A stretch of 64,000 nucleotides of DNA from an uncultured Chryseobacterium sp. (GCA_913777465.1 CAJYRQ010000105.1:1-64000); one strand, 5' to 3'; shown: positions 24,212 through 33,158, numbered from the stretch's first letter. Numbers and translations are program-made. Notes: a model not told the origin generated them from the letters alone.

Positions 24212-25423
24212 CTAAAACAGGGAAAGCTGAATCGGCTTGGGAGGCGAGGGTTTCTGTGCATCCCCGAATACAGTCTTCCCGCCAAAGCGCCAGGAGTTCT
24301 GCCGCTCTTCTTCAATCACCTCCTGGATATTGAAATCCGGAGTAAAATCTTTTTCGGTTGCTTCAATGATCCGGTGAAGCTTGTTTAAGGTTCTGAGCTT
24401 GTCTGAGTTTCCTAGTTTGGATTTTTCAATTCCGGACCGGATAATCTGCAGGCTTTCGTCATACACTTTTGTAGGTACCGGAAAAGGATGGCCGTCTTTC
24501 CCGCCGTGGGCAAAGGAAAACCTTGCCGGATCTTTAAATCTCGAAGGCGCACCATGAATCACCTCACTCACCAACGCCAGCGACTGCATTGTGCGCGGTC
24601 CTACCCCTTCCAGCATCAGCAGATCTTCAAAATTTTGCGGTTGCTTCTCTCGGGTAACGTACAATAAGGCTCCTAAACGCTTCAGATCGACATCCGAAGC
24701 CTGGACGTCGTGATGGTTGGGAAGGATCAGCCTGGAAAAGTCGCTCATGATTTCCGCAGAGTCGGTATGGGAAATTTCAAGGATGCCTTTGCGGTTATCC
24801 GAAGCTTCCGCATCGGTTAAATTCAGGATTTTCCCTCTTGAAATCCCGTTTATTCCCGTGTGCGGTTCTTCTACAAAAGAGGTGATGTTTTCGGAATGCC
24901 AGTGATAGCGCCTTGCGGTTCCGTCGGATTCATGCATGCCCTGCTGTACCACGCTCCAGTTTCCATTATCCGATAGAATAAAGTTGTGCAGGTACAGCTG
25001 ATAACCGTCCTGAATCGCGGTGTTGTCCACTTTTGCAGAAAGTTTGCTGGCTTTTACGAGCCGGTTGGCGTCAAGCCCGGTTTTATCGGCAATCTGAAGC
25101 AGTTCGGAAGGCGTTTCGCGGGAAAATTTCCCTTTTCCGCCACAGATGTACAGTCCCAGAGACTGCGAATTCGGATTAATGGAACGTTTCAGCGCCCCCA
25201 TCACAGAAGTCGTGATTCCGGAAGAATGCCAGTCCATTCCCATCACTGCCCCAAAGCTCTGAAACCAAAACGGATCTGCCAGCCGGCGGAGCACTTCATC
25301 CTTGCCGTAATCCATTAAAATCACTTCAACGATGGAAAGCCCGAGCATCGACATGCGCTCATACAGCCATGGCGGTACTTTGCCATAGTGAAGCGGTAAA
25401 TCTGCAGTTCCGGAACGTTTCAT
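24212..25423 (-). CDS. DUF763 protein with C-terminal sliding-clamp-binding motif
   Basis: A 403-aa protein from the start MKRSGTADLPLHYGKVPPW, the family's usual opening; the longer frame to 25516 adds an unconserved 31-residue tail and was rejected. The N-terminal half is the DUF763 domain. Near residues 275-305 lies a helix-hairpin-helix-like EDLLMLEGVGPRTMQSLALVS segment, suggesting DNA contact. The last five residues are QLSLF, an exact match to the bacterial beta-clamp-binding pentapeptide QL[SD]LF as I know it. A link to replication or repair is therefore inferred. No biochemical activity is known to me for the family. Confidence 0.88.
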   Translation of the reverse strand: MKRSGTADLPLHYGKVPPWLYERMSMLGLSIVEVILMDYGKDEVLRRLADPFWFQSFGAVMGMDWHSSGITTSVMGALKRSINPNSQSLGLYICGGKGKFSRETPSELLQIADKTGLDANRLVKASKLSAKVDNTAIQDGYQLYLHNFILSDNGNWSVVQQGMHESDGTARRYHWHSENITSFVEEPHTGINGISRGKILNLTDAEASDNRKGILEISHTDSAEIMSDFSRLILPNHHDVQASDVDLKRLGALLYVTREKQPQNFEDLLMLEGVGPRTMQSLALVSEVIHGAPSRFKDPARFSFAHGGKDGHPFPVPTKVYDESLQIIRSGIEKSKLGNSDKLRTLNKLHRIIEATEKDFTPDFNIQEVIEEERQNSWRFGGKTVFGDAQKPSPPKPIQLSLF

Positions 25424-26112
25424 CCGGTAAAGGTAAGGGGAATATCTGTATTTTTTATTGCTTTGAATCAGTATTTTCAGATAACTTTGGTTGAGTACAA
25501 AAGCAACTTTAAACACATAAGAAAAAAGAAGAAGCCTGCTTTGAAAACAAAAGAACCATGAGATTAAAAATCAAAGATTTTTAAAACCGGTATTTAAATA
25601 ACCCCAATCATCTGTGAAAATCTGGGCAGATCTGTGGTTTAAAAATCGCCGCAAGAAATTTAACCACAAAATAGGCAAAAGACATTGATGCTGTAAAAAA
25701 AGATGAATGATTCATGCCAAAGAAAGTGCACAAAAGTTTTTAAAAAATCTTTGATTTTTTTCTAATGTGCTCTAAAAATATTTTCAGCATGTAAAAAAAT
25801 CTTTTGTGGCTTATGTGTTAAATAAACACAGTCATCCGTGAAAATCTGCGCCAATCTGTGGTTTAAAAATCGCCGCAAGAAATTTAACCACAAAAGAGGC
25901 AAAAGACATTGATGCTGTAAAAAAAAGATGAATGATTCATGCCGAAGAAAGTGCACAGAAGTTTTTAAAAAATCTTTGATTTTTTTCTAATGTGCTCTAA
26001 AAATATTTTCAGCATGTAAAAAAAAATCTTCTATGGCTTATGTGTTAAATAAACACAGTCATCCGTGAAAATCTGTGCCAATCTGTGGTTAAAATTTAAA
26101 TACTTCTATGAA
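25424..26112. repeat. Intergenic block with a tandem duplication of about 225 bp
   Basis: Two adjacent near-identical copies (about 25609-25830 and 25831-26060, period 224-227 bp) each contain a GTGAAAATCTG..CAATCTGTGGTT piece, a CGCCGCAAGAAATTTAACCAC piece and a GAAAGTGCACA...TCTTTGATTTTTTTCTAATG piece. A partial third start follows to about 26090. Neither copy encodes a credible protein. The pieces belong to the composite repeat family seen at several other loci. Confidence 0.75.
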
Positions 26113-26142
26113 AAAGCCCTGCAAAATTATTCGCAGGGCTTC
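26113..26142 (-). terminator. Terminator of tpx
   Basis: AAGCCCTGC and GCAGGGCTT form a 9-bp stem with an AT-rich loop; on the minus strand the hairpin is followed by a T-run. It lies 18 bp after the tpx stop. Confidence 0.85.
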
Positions 26143-26159
26143 TAATTTTTATTATTTAA

Positions 26160-26660
26160 TTATTTTACAGCAGACAATGCCGCCTCATAATCGGGTTCGT
26201 CCGCAATTTCGGAAACCTGCTCCGTGTATACTACTTTGTTGTTTTCATCCGCCACGATCACCGCACGGCTCAAAAGCCCTTTGAATACGGAATCTGCAAT
26301 GGTTACTTCGTAATCGTCCCCGAAGCTGCCCCTGAAATCTGAAAGCGTCTCTACGTTTTCCAGCCCTTCTGCCGCACAGAATCTTCCCAATGCAAATGGA
26401 AGGTCTTTAGAAACATTAATAACCACCGTATTGTCCAAAGCAGATGCCTTTTGGTTAAATTCTTTTGCTGAAGCTGCACATACCGGTGTATCAACACTCG
26501 GGAAAATATTAAAAATCTTCTTTTTGCCTTCAAAATTTTCAAGTGTCTTTACGTTCAGTCCGGAATCAACCAGCGCAAAATCCCTGATGGTTGTACCTAC
26601 TGCCGGAAGTGTTCCTATGGTATGTACTTCGTTTCCTTTTAAAGTGATTGTCGTTGCCAT
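26160..26660 (-). CDS. tpx: Thiol peroxidase (2-Cys peroxiredoxin), cytoplasmic
   Basis: A 166-aa peroxiredoxin that reduces hydrogen and alkyl hydroperoxides using thioredoxin. The peroxidatic Cys is in SVDTPVCAASAKEF (about residue 60) and the resolving Cys in FCAAEGLENV (about 94), the Tpx arrangement. The start at 26660 (MATTITLKGNEVH) is the family standard; the longer frame to 26720 was rejected because a -7 box lies inside it. An exported paralog is at 48920-49492. Regulation by an OxyR-type site cannot be seen. Confidence 0.95.
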   Translation of the reverse strand: MATTITLKGNEVHTIGTLPAVGTTIRDFALVDSGLNVKTLENFEGKKKIFNIFPSVDTPVCAASAKEFNQKASALDNTVVINVSKDLPFALGRFCAAEGLENVETLSDFRGSFGDDYEVTIADSVFKGLLSRAVIVADENNKVVYTEQVSEIADEPDYEAALSAVK

Positions 26661-26680
26661 AAATTTATTTTTTTGTTTTT

Positions 26681-26688
26681 CAAATGTA
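26681..26688 (-). promoter_or_regulatory. Candidate -7 box (TACATTTG) of tpx
   Basis: A perfect TAnnTTTG match on the minus strand, 21 bp upstream of the tpx ATG. It also argues against the longer tpx reading frame. Confidence 0.45.
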
Positions 26689-26856
26689 CTAAAATACCGA
26701 ATGTCATTACCCAGGATCATGGTTAAATAATTCTTAAAGTAAAACAGTCTGAAGAATACCTTAAATGGCTGGCCTATCCCAATCCCTTTATTTTACATTT
26801 TTGTAAATTAAGTCTAAAAAACGAAAATTAATTTTCAGGAAAGCTTGGTATTTACA

Positions 26857-26864
26857 TATCTTTG
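26857..26864 (+). promoter_or_regulatory. Candidate -7 box (TATCTTTG) of the FkbH operon
   Basis: A perfect TAnnTTTG match about 130 bp before the FkbH ATG. The leader holds a 21-codon frame (26896-26961), possibly a leader peptide, but nothing confirms that it is translated. Confidence 0.4.
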
Positions 26865-26994
26865 CCATTCAGTAAACAACACCAAAACACATCTGATGAA
26901 ATCATCTTTTTTGTGCTTCGCCGGAATGCATGATTTTAAGCAGAAAATATTGACAGAATGATTGATCTAATTTTTTATTTAAAATCAGGATTCT

Positions 26995-28719
26995 ATGTAT
27001 AAAACATTTTCAGAATTAAAAAAGGTACTGCGAAAAGATACGCATCCGCATAAAGTAATTAAGGTGGCCTTATTAGGAGATACGGCTACCCAATTTCTGA
27101 ATGTTGCGTTAAAAGGCACTGCAAAAAGCGAAGGTTTTGAATTAAATATTTTTGAAGCGGATTTCGGGCAGATATCCCGTCAGATCATGGATCCTTCTTC
27201 GGAATATTATGAATTCGATGCGGACTATACCATTATTTTTGAGTCTACTCATAAGTTGCTGAATCAATACTATAAATCCCCTGATTTTTCAAAAAATTTT
27301 GCGGATAACAAGATCAGCTATGTAGATGAGCTTTACCAAACCATCCAGAGCAGGACCAAAAGCAGGGTGATCTATTGCAATTTCCCGATCATCGACAGTA
27401 AAGTCTTTGGCAACTTCTCCAACAAAGTAGAATCCTCGTTCAATTTCCAGCTGAATAAAATCAACTATCTGCTTTCACAGGAAATCGCCGTACAGAAAGA
27501 TAATTTCTTTATTGCAGACCTGCTTTCCATCCAGAATAAATGGGGAAGGGATTTTATGTTTACGCCGAGCATTTACGTAAATACGGAAATGGTGATCTCC
27601 ATTGATGCACTTCCCATTGTCGCGCATAACATTTTCAGTATTATTGCTTCTCTGGAAGGAAAATTTAAAAAATGTCTGATCCTGGATCTGGATAATACCA
27701 CCTGGGGCGGAATCATCGGTGATGACGGGCTCGAAAAAATACAAATCGGAAATTTAGGAATCGGAAAAGCCTTTACGGAGTTCCAGTACTGGATAAAAGC
27801 TTTGCAGAAAAGAGGGATTATCCTTGCCGTATGCAGCAAAAATGATGAGGATAAAGCCAAAGAACCTTTTGAAAAGCATCCAGATATGGTGCTGAACCTT
27901 GACGATATTGCCGTATTTATAGCCAACTGGGAAAACAAAGCCGATAACATCAGAAAAATCCAGCGTGTTTTGAACATCGGATTTGATTCAATGGTTTTTT
28001 TAGACGACAATCCTTTTGAAAGAAATCTTGTGAGGGAAAATCTTCCTGATGTGTGTGTTCCGGAACTGCCTGCAGATCCTGCGGAATATCTGGAATATCT
28101 GTATGGTCTTAATCTATTTGAAACAGCCAGTTTTTCTGAGAATGACAGCGAAAGGACAAAGCAATACCAGGTAGAAGCTCAAAGGACTGTTGATCTGGAA
28201 AGTTTTACCAATGTAGAAGACTTCCTGAAGAGCATGAATATGGTTTCTGATGTGCAGCCCTTCAACAGCTTTTCAAAGCCGAGGGTTTCGCAGCTTACCC
28301 AAAGGTCCAACCAGTTCAACCTGCGCACGGTACGGTATACCGAACAGGAAATTGACAACCTGATACAATCTGAAAAATATGTTACCCTCTCATTTACCCT
28401 GGAAGATAAATATGGCGATAACGGACTGATCTGTGTTATTGTTCTGGAAGAAAAGGACCAGGAAACACTGTTCATCGATACCTGGCTGATGAGCTGCAGA
28501 GTACTGAAAAGAGGCATGGAGGATTTTACCCTGAATACCATTGTGGATCTTGCCGCAAAAAACGGCTATAATTATATTTCAGGAGAATATCTTGAAACCG
28601 CTAAAAACCAGATGGTAAAAGACCACTACAAAAATTTAGGCTTCGCCTTCGAAAACAACCGGTGGATGCTGAATGTAAATAATTATCAACCCAAAACCGT
28701 ATATATTAAAAATAAATAA
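26995..28719 (+). CDS. FkbH-like protein: HAD-IIIC phosphatase domain plus GNAT-like domain
   Basis: A 574-aa multidomain enzyme. After a roughly 220-residue N-terminal domain comes a HAD domain with motif I DLDNTTWGG (Asp231, Asp233), CSKND and the later FLDDNPFERN. The C-terminal part (about 410-560; QRSNQFNLRTVRYTEQE ... DHYKNLGF) is GNAT-like. FkbH proteins dephosphorylate 1,3-bisphosphoglycerate and load the resulting glyceryl unit on an acyl carrier protein in polyketide pathways; Bacteroidota members occur beside ACP and MBOAT genes. Here an ACP starts four bases after the stop, so the same loading reaction is likely, with the final acceptor unknown. Confidence 0.9.
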   Translation: MYKTFSELKKVLRKDTHPHKVIKVALLGDTATQFLNVALKGTAKSEGFELNIFEADFGQISRQIMDPSSEYYEFDADYTIIFESTHKLLNQYYKSPDFSKNFADNKISYVDELYQTIQSRTKSRVIYCNFPIIDSKVFGNFSNKVESSFNFQLNKINYLLSQEIAVQKDNFFIADLLSIQNKWGRDFMFTPSIYVNTEMVISIDALPIVAHNIFSIIASLEGKFKKCLILDLDNTTWGGIIGDDGLEKIQIGNLGIGKAFTEFQYWIKALQKRGIILAVCSKNDEDKAKEPFEKHPDMVLNLDDIAVFIANWENKADNIRKIQRVLNIGFDSMVFLDDNPFERNLVRENLPDVCVPELPADPAEYLEYLYGLNLFETASFSENDSERTKQYQVEAQRTVDLESFTNVEDFLKSMNMVSDVQPFNSFSKPRVSQLTQRSNQFNLRTVRYTEQEIDNLIQSEKYVTLSFTLEDKYGDNGLICVIVLEEKDQETLFIDTWLMSCRVLKRGMEDFTLNTIVDLAAKNGYNYISGEYLETAKNQMVKDHYKNLGFAFENNRWMLNVNNYQPKTVYIKNK

Positions 28720-28723
28720 TTTT

Positions 28724-28960
28724 ATGAGCAGAAACGAAGTTTTAGAAAAACTGATCCCAATTTTCCGGGAACAACTGGATAATGAAGAAATTGAACTGAA
28801 TGCTGAAACGACTGCAGAGGATATTGAAGAATGGGATTCCCTTTCCCATATTCAGCTGATCGTAGCCATTGAGAAAGCTTTCGGAATCCGTTTCACGTCA
28901 GCAGAAATCCAAAGCTGGAACAATGTAGGCGAAATGATCGATTCTATCATCAGTAAATAA
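28724..28960 (+). CDS. Acyl carrier protein
   Basis: A 78-aa acidic carrier protein. The phosphopantetheine attachment Ser39 lies in the motif EEWDSLSHIQL, and helix III carries VAIEKAFGIRF. It follows the FkbH gene by four bases and is followed by the MBOAT gene after five, so it is most likely the dedicated carrier for the acyl or glyceryl unit made by FkbH rather than the housekeeping AcpP. Confidence 0.93.
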   Translation: MSRNEVLEKLIPIFREQLDNEEIELNAETTAEDIEEWDSLSHIQLIVAIEKAFGIRFTSAEIQSWNNVGEMIDSIISK

Positions 28961-28965
28961 ATCGC

Positions 28966-30399
28966 ATGCTTCTCAATTCATATTATTTCATCTTCTTTTT
29001 TACTGTACTTTTTTTTGTTTATTACCTTTTCGGGAAGACATCAAAAATTCAGAATATCATTCTTCTTGCAGGAAGTTATATATTTTACAGCAGCTGGAGC
29101 TGGAATTTTCTTTCGTTGCTTATTCTTTCTACTCTGGCTACTTTTTTCATCGGAAATAAGATCAGACAGTCGGAAGGCAGAGCAAAAGTATATTGGATGA
29201 GAGGCGGCGTGTTTCTGGTCCTGATTCAGCTTCTGTATTTTAAGTACTTCAATTTTTTTATTGAAAATTTTAATGATGCTTTGAAAATCCTGGGTATGAG
29301 AGATCAACTGGGATTACTAAAGATCATCTTCCCTATTGGAATAAGCTTTTATTCTTTCCGGATGATCGGTTATCTGCTGGATATCCGGAACAATAAGCTT
29401 AAAGAAATTCCTACATTGTTGAATTACTCGGTATTTATTGCTTTTTTCCCGTGTATTATCGCAGGACCCATTGATAAAGCGGGACCATTTTTAAATAACC
29501 TGAAAAACAAACGGGAGTTCTCTTCATCACATTTCACTGACGGATTAAGACAGATTTTATGGGGGCTTTTTAAAAAGCTGGTTGTGGCTGATAATATTGC
29601 GAGCATTACCTCTCCTATTTTTGAGTCTTATCATTCTCTGAACGGATGTGCATTGTTTATAGGAGCTGTTCTTTATTTAATCCAGCTGTACTGTGATTTT
29701 TCGGGATATACAGATATGGCCATCGGTATTTCCAAATTATTAGGTATCAGAATACAGCCGAACTTCAATTATCCGTTGTTTGCCCAAAACGTAGCGGATT
29801 ACTGGCGGAGATGGCACATTTCCCTGACCTCATGGCTTACGGAATATGTCTTTACTCCACTCTCGATTCGGTTCCGGGATTACGATAAATACGGACTGAT
29901 TATGGCAATCATCATCAATTTTTTGGTAGTAGGTTTCTGGCATGGTGCAGAGTGGCATTACATTGTTCACGGATTAGTAAGCGGCATCATGTTTATCCCC
30001 GTAATCTGGAAAGGAAAGATGAATAAAAAGATAAAGAGCCAGAACAACATTATTCCTTCAAAAGAAGAGCTGAAGAATATTCCTGTAACCTTTATTATGT
30101 TTGCTCTCCTGATGGTGCTTTTCTTCTCAAGCGATATGACTATGGCGTTAGGATACTACAAAGAAATTTTTTCTCTTTCTTTCTTTCAGTTGCCGAATTT
30201 TAAGTTTCAGAAGGTGATTGCCCTGCTTATTGTGTTCACTTTAACAATTGAGTGGATCAATAGGGATAAAGAATATCCGCTCAAAGATCTTTTCACCAAA
30301 AACAATGTCGTTCTGCGATGGAGCTTCTATTACCTGCTGATCTTCCTGATTTGTCTATTTTATATTGCGCCGAAAGGATTTATTTATGCCCAGTTTTAA
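28966..30399 (+). CDS. MBOAT family O-acyltransferase (AlgI/DltB-like)
   Basis: A 477-aa polytopic membrane enzyme with about ten hydrophobic segments. The MBOAT signature is seen in YWRRWHISLTSWLTEYVF and the catalytic His region in GFWHGAEWHYIVHG (about 325-338). AlgI and DltB homologs take an acyl group from a cytoplasmic carrier and pass it across the membrane to a polysaccharide or teichoic acid. The upstream ACP would be the donor and the downstream SGNH-like protein the final transferase. Acceptor in this diderm is unknown; lipopolysaccharide or an exopolysaccharide is most likely. Confidence 0.92.
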   Translation: MLLNSYYFIFFFTVLFFVYYLFGKTSKIQNIILLAGSYIFYSSWSWNFLSLLILSTLATFFIGNKIRQSEGRAKVYWMRGGVFLVLIQLLYFKYFNFFIENFNDALKILGMRDQLGLLKIIFPIGISFYSFRMIGYLLDIRNNKLKEIPTLLNYSVFIAFFPCIIAGPIDKAGPFLNNLKNKREFSSSHFTDGLRQILWGLFKKLVVADNIASITSPIFESYHSLNGCALFIGAVLYLIQLYCDFSGYTDMAIGISKLLGIRIQPNFNYPLFAQNVADYWRRWHISLTSWLTEYVFTPLSIRFRDYDKYGLIMAIIINFLVVGFWHGAEWHYIVHGLVSGIMFIPVIWKGKMNKKIKSQNNIIPSKEELKNIPVTFIMFALLMVLFFSSDMTMALGYYKEIFSLSFFQLPNFKFQKVIALLIVFTLTIEWINRDKEYPLKDLFTKNNVVLRWSFYYLLIFLICLFYIAPKGFIYAQF

Positions 30400-30402
30400 C
30401 TT

Positions 30403-31344
30403 ATGAAAAAATCACTTTACCGTTTACTGCTCTTTTGTGTTCTTCCTCTGTTTTTTATAGGCTATGCGGTTTATCTCACCGGAAAGAATACCGATGATTT
30501 TTATAAAAGGTTTTCGTCACCCCAACAGAACTCCCTCATTCTGGGAAGCTCTAGAGCAGCTTCAATGAATCCTGAGATCATAGATAGGGTCATCCGTCAG
30601 AAATATCCTGAAGCTCAATTGTATGACTATGCTTTTACATGGGCGCACTCTCCTTATGGCCCGAAATATCTTGAATCTATAGAAAAGAAACTGAAACCGG
30701 ATATGAAAGCCGGCGTTTTTATCGTAACGGTAGAACCAACAGCAGTAATGGTAGCCAAAAAGAGCCCGGACAATCCTGAATATTATATTGAAAACGATAA
30801 ATCTGTTGCAAAAACATCTCAGGTTGCTATAAATCCCAATTTCGAGTATCTGCTGGAAAGTTTTGATTTCTCAATTACGAAAGAACTTAATAAAAAAATA
30901 ATTCCTGAGAAGAATAAAATGGCTGAAGTTTCCGTCTTAGACAATGGGCAATTATATGGAAAAATGCTTAAAAGATTTTCTCCCGAAGTGCGAAAGACCG
31001 TAAATAAAGGGAAAATGGCAGAACTAAAGAACAGGTTCAATGGCCTTAAAATATCACCGACCCGTTTGAAATATTTAGCCAGGACCATCGATTTCCTGAA
31101 AAAGCACGGTAAGGTAGTTATTGTACGAATGCCAATCAGCAAAACGGCCTACGCTATTGAAAATACCGTTGTTCCTGATTTCGATAAAATGATAAACGAC
31201 ATTTCACGGGCTCAGAAAGTTCAATATATTAATTACAATATGATTCCTAACCAATATAAATGGATTGATGAAGTACATCTCGAACCGATATCTATGGATC
31301 AGTTTTCCGGGCAGATTGGAAAAGATCTTCTTAAATTAAAATAA
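30403..31344 (+). CDS. SGNH/DltD-like membrane-anchored protein, probable acyltransferase
   Basis: A 313-aa protein with one N-terminal helix (about 5-26) and a periplasmic domain. Block I is LILGSSRAASMNP (Ser in the SGNH nucleophile position), and the C-terminal DEVHLEPISMDQF holds an Asp-x-x-His pair as in the SGNH catalytic dyad. This is the layout of AlgX/AlgJ, DltD and PatB-type proteins that complete O-acylation outside the membrane. It begins four bases after the MBOAT stop, which supports a joint pathway. It could instead act as an esterase. Confidence 0.8.
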   Translation: MKKSLYRLLLFCVLPLFFIGYAVYLTGKNTDDFYKRFSSPQQNSLILGSSRAASMNPEIIDRVIRQKYPEAQLYDYAFTWAHSPYGPKYLESIEKKLKPDMKAGVFIVTVEPTAVMVAKKSPDNPEYYIENDKSVAKTSQVAINPNFEYLLESFDFSITKELNKKIIPEKNKMAEVSVLDNGQLYGKMLKRFSPEVRKTVNKGKMAELKNRFNGLKISPTRLKYLARTIDFLKKHGKVVIVRMPISKTAYAIENTVVPDFDKMINDISRAQKVQYINYNMIPNQYKWIDEVHLEPISMDQFSGQIGKDLLKLK

Positions 31345-31446
31345 AAGCAGAGCAATTTCTGATTTAATAATTTCATCATTTTACCCTGCATTAGCCGACC
31401 ATAATGAGATTTCATTAAAATTACAAAAACTTAAAAAGCGGAAGCA

Positions 31447-31475
31447 TTTTGTTATACGGAAATTAGCTATATTCG
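31447..31475 (+). promoter_or_regulatory. Candidate promoter of the T9SS cargo gene
   Basis: TTTTG at 31447-31451 and TATATTCG at 31468-31475 (one mismatch to TAnnTTTG) are 16 bp apart, and the ATG at 31498 follows 22 bp later. Confidence 0.4.
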
Positions 31476-31497
31476 CAAACCTAAAAATTGTTTAACC

Positions 31498-31950
31498 ATG
31501 AAAAAGAAAATTACTTTTCTCTTAGCCGGAGTTCCCTTCTTCGGATTTGCACAGTCAGCGATCGGAAGCATCAATTCCGGAGCGGTTTCTGCCAACGGCT
31601 TTACCCATTCGGTGGGAGAAATTTATGTAATCCCTATGGATCCGGATCAGGCGGGTTCCGGTACGATGGGGATGTTTTACCAGTCCGTACTTCAGGTATT
31701 GGGTGTTTCTGAGCTTGAGAAGAACAACGTTAAGATCTATCCGAATCCAACCGCTGATTTTATTTATGTTAAATTAAGCTCAAAATCCAAAATCGAAGGT
31801 GCTGAAATCTATGACCTTTCCGGAAAGCTGGTTTTCAGAACAAAATTGGAATCAGAACAGCTGGACCTCAGATCGCTTCCGCAAGGGGTTTACATGATCG
31901 TCTTCAAAAATTCCGACCTCAAACCTATTAAAATTATCAAAAAACCTTAA
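31498..31950 (+). CDS. Secreted protein with T9SS type A sorting domain
   Basis: A 150-aa protein with an N-terminal signal peptide (about 1-18, cleaved near GFAQ) and a C-terminal type A sorting domain (about 78-150; VKIYPNPTADFIYVKL, GAEIYDLSGKLVF, LPQGVYMIVFKN), which directs export through the type IX system and is removed at the surface. The mature part is only about 60 residues and shows no recognisable domain. It is followed after 11 bases by a second secreted-protein gene, so the two probably form an operon. Confidence 0.9.
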   Translation: MKKKITFLLAGVPFFGFAQSAIGSINSGAVSANGFTHSVGEIYVIPMDPDQAGSGTMGMFYQSVLQVLGVSELEKNNVKIYPNPTADFIYVKLSSKSKIEGAEIYDLSGKLVFRTKLESEQLDLRSLPQGVYMIVFKNSDLKPIKIIKKP

Positions 31951-31961
31951 AAACTATTCAC

Positions 31962-33089
31962 ATGAAAAAATTATACGCTACGATCGGATTATTCCTTGCT
32001 TCTTTAGTAAGTGCACAGGTGCCGCAGGCTTTCAGCTATCAGACCATTGCTTTCAATTCCGCCGGGGCACCGATTGCCAACGGGAATGTTTCTTTCAGGA
32101 TCAGCATCCTGGATAATTCTGCCACCGGAACTGTTTTATATACGGAAACCCAGACGAAAACCACCAATGCAAAAGGATTGGTAAACTTAAATATCGGCCA
32201 GGGAACCGCTGCTACCGGAAACTTCGGGGGCATCAACTGGGGAACCAATACCAAATTCGTAAAAGTGGAAATGGATCCGGCTGGAGGTTCTAATTATACC
32301 AATGTTGGGGTGAATCAACTAATGAGTGTTCCTTATGCACAGGTAAGCAAGACGGTTGTAACAGGAGCAGGACAGGGAATTACGCTTACCGCCCCAAATG
32401 GGACGGCCTATACTTTGGGCGTTGATAATTCAGGAGCTTTAAGCTTACCAACCACTTCAGGCTCCAGCAGTTCAATTCCAGTTAATTTATATTTTTACGG
32501 CTCTCATAATAATTTCAATGCCAGCATCTCCGAATTATTACGAAATACAGGTGGATATGATAAAATAGGTTATAAATATCTTTCTGCAAATACTCAACTT
32601 AAATTTATTGCAGCCCAAAATGCATCTGCACAGACATATGGTTTAGGAAGCCAAAATACACTAGTTGCTAATGGAGCCAACATTACTATTTCTTCTAATG
32701 GTTTTTATAAAATTCATGTTGCTGATTATGGGACATCTGTTAATGTATTTACTGTAAATATTAATCCATCTATCAATTTAAATTATACCGGTAGCAGCAA
32801 TCTTCCACAAATTTCTGCTACAATGTATAATGCATCAACCAATAAATTCACAATCAATTTAATGAGTGTAACTTCTGCAAATTTTTCAGGATTCAAAATA
32901 GACTTACCCGGTGGTAATAGTGGTAACAACTATCCGGAAACATTAGGTGATAACTTAAGTGATGCCAGTTTTGATATAGGCGGAGCTTATATTATGATAC
33001 CAAATTTAACATCCACTCCCAAAAATTTCAAAATTGAATTTAATATTAATTTTGATGCAACCGGAACCTACACGATTACCCAGATCTAA
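31962..33089 (+). CDS. Secreted beta-rich surface protein of unknown function
   Basis: A 375-aa protein with a clear signal peptide (about 1-18, LASLVSAQ). Residues 20-125 resemble a fimbrial or tail-fibre-like jelly fold common at the N-terminus of Bacteroidota surface proteins (FSYQTIAFNSAGAPIANGNV, then SFRISILDN, ending in MSVPYAQ). The C-terminal part (about 170-375) is beta-rich, low in charge and shows no sorting domain, so it may end in a folded periplasmic or outer-membrane domain. Codon use turns more AT-rich after about residue 170, hinting at a domain of different origin. A terminator follows directly. Confidence 0.75.
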   Translation: MKKLYATIGLFLASLVSAQVPQAFSYQTIAFNSAGAPIANGNVSFRISILDNSATGTVLYTETQTKTTNAKGLVNLNIGQGTAATGNFGGINWGTNTKFVKVEMDPAGGSNYTNVGVNQLMSVPYAQVSKTVVTGAGQGITLTAPNGTAYTLGVDNSGALSLPTTSGSSSSIPVNLYFYGSHNNFNASISELLRNTGGYDKIGYKYLSANTQLKFIAAQNASAQTYGLGSQNTLVANGANITISSNGFYKIHVADYGTSVNVFTVNINPSINLNYTGSSNLPQISATMYNASTNKFTINLMSVTSANFSGFKIDLPGGNSGNNYPETLGDNLSDASFDIGGAYIMIPNLTSTPKNFKIEFNINFDATGTYTITQI

Positions 33090-33094
33090 ATCCA

Positions 33095-33117
33095 AAGAGG
33101 CAGCCGCCTCTTTTTTT
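33095..33117 (+). terminator. Terminator after the secreted-protein pair
   Basis: AAGAGGC (33095-33101) pairs with GCCTCTT (33106-33112) with a four-base loop and continues into T's. It lies five bases after the stop at 33089. Confidence 0.9.
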
Positions 33118-33150
33118 ATGCAAAATATCGGAATAAACAATCATAATCAC

Positions 33151-33158
33151 TAAATTTG
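33151..33158 (+). promoter_or_regulatory. Candidate -7 box (TAAATTTG) of icd
   Basis: A perfect TAnnTTTG match 37 bp before the icd ATG, placed just after the preceding terminator. Confidence 0.45.

Noticed and set aside
25609-26090. Possible CRISPR array
   Set aside because: Units are about 225 bp without unique spacers, and no cas gene is present.
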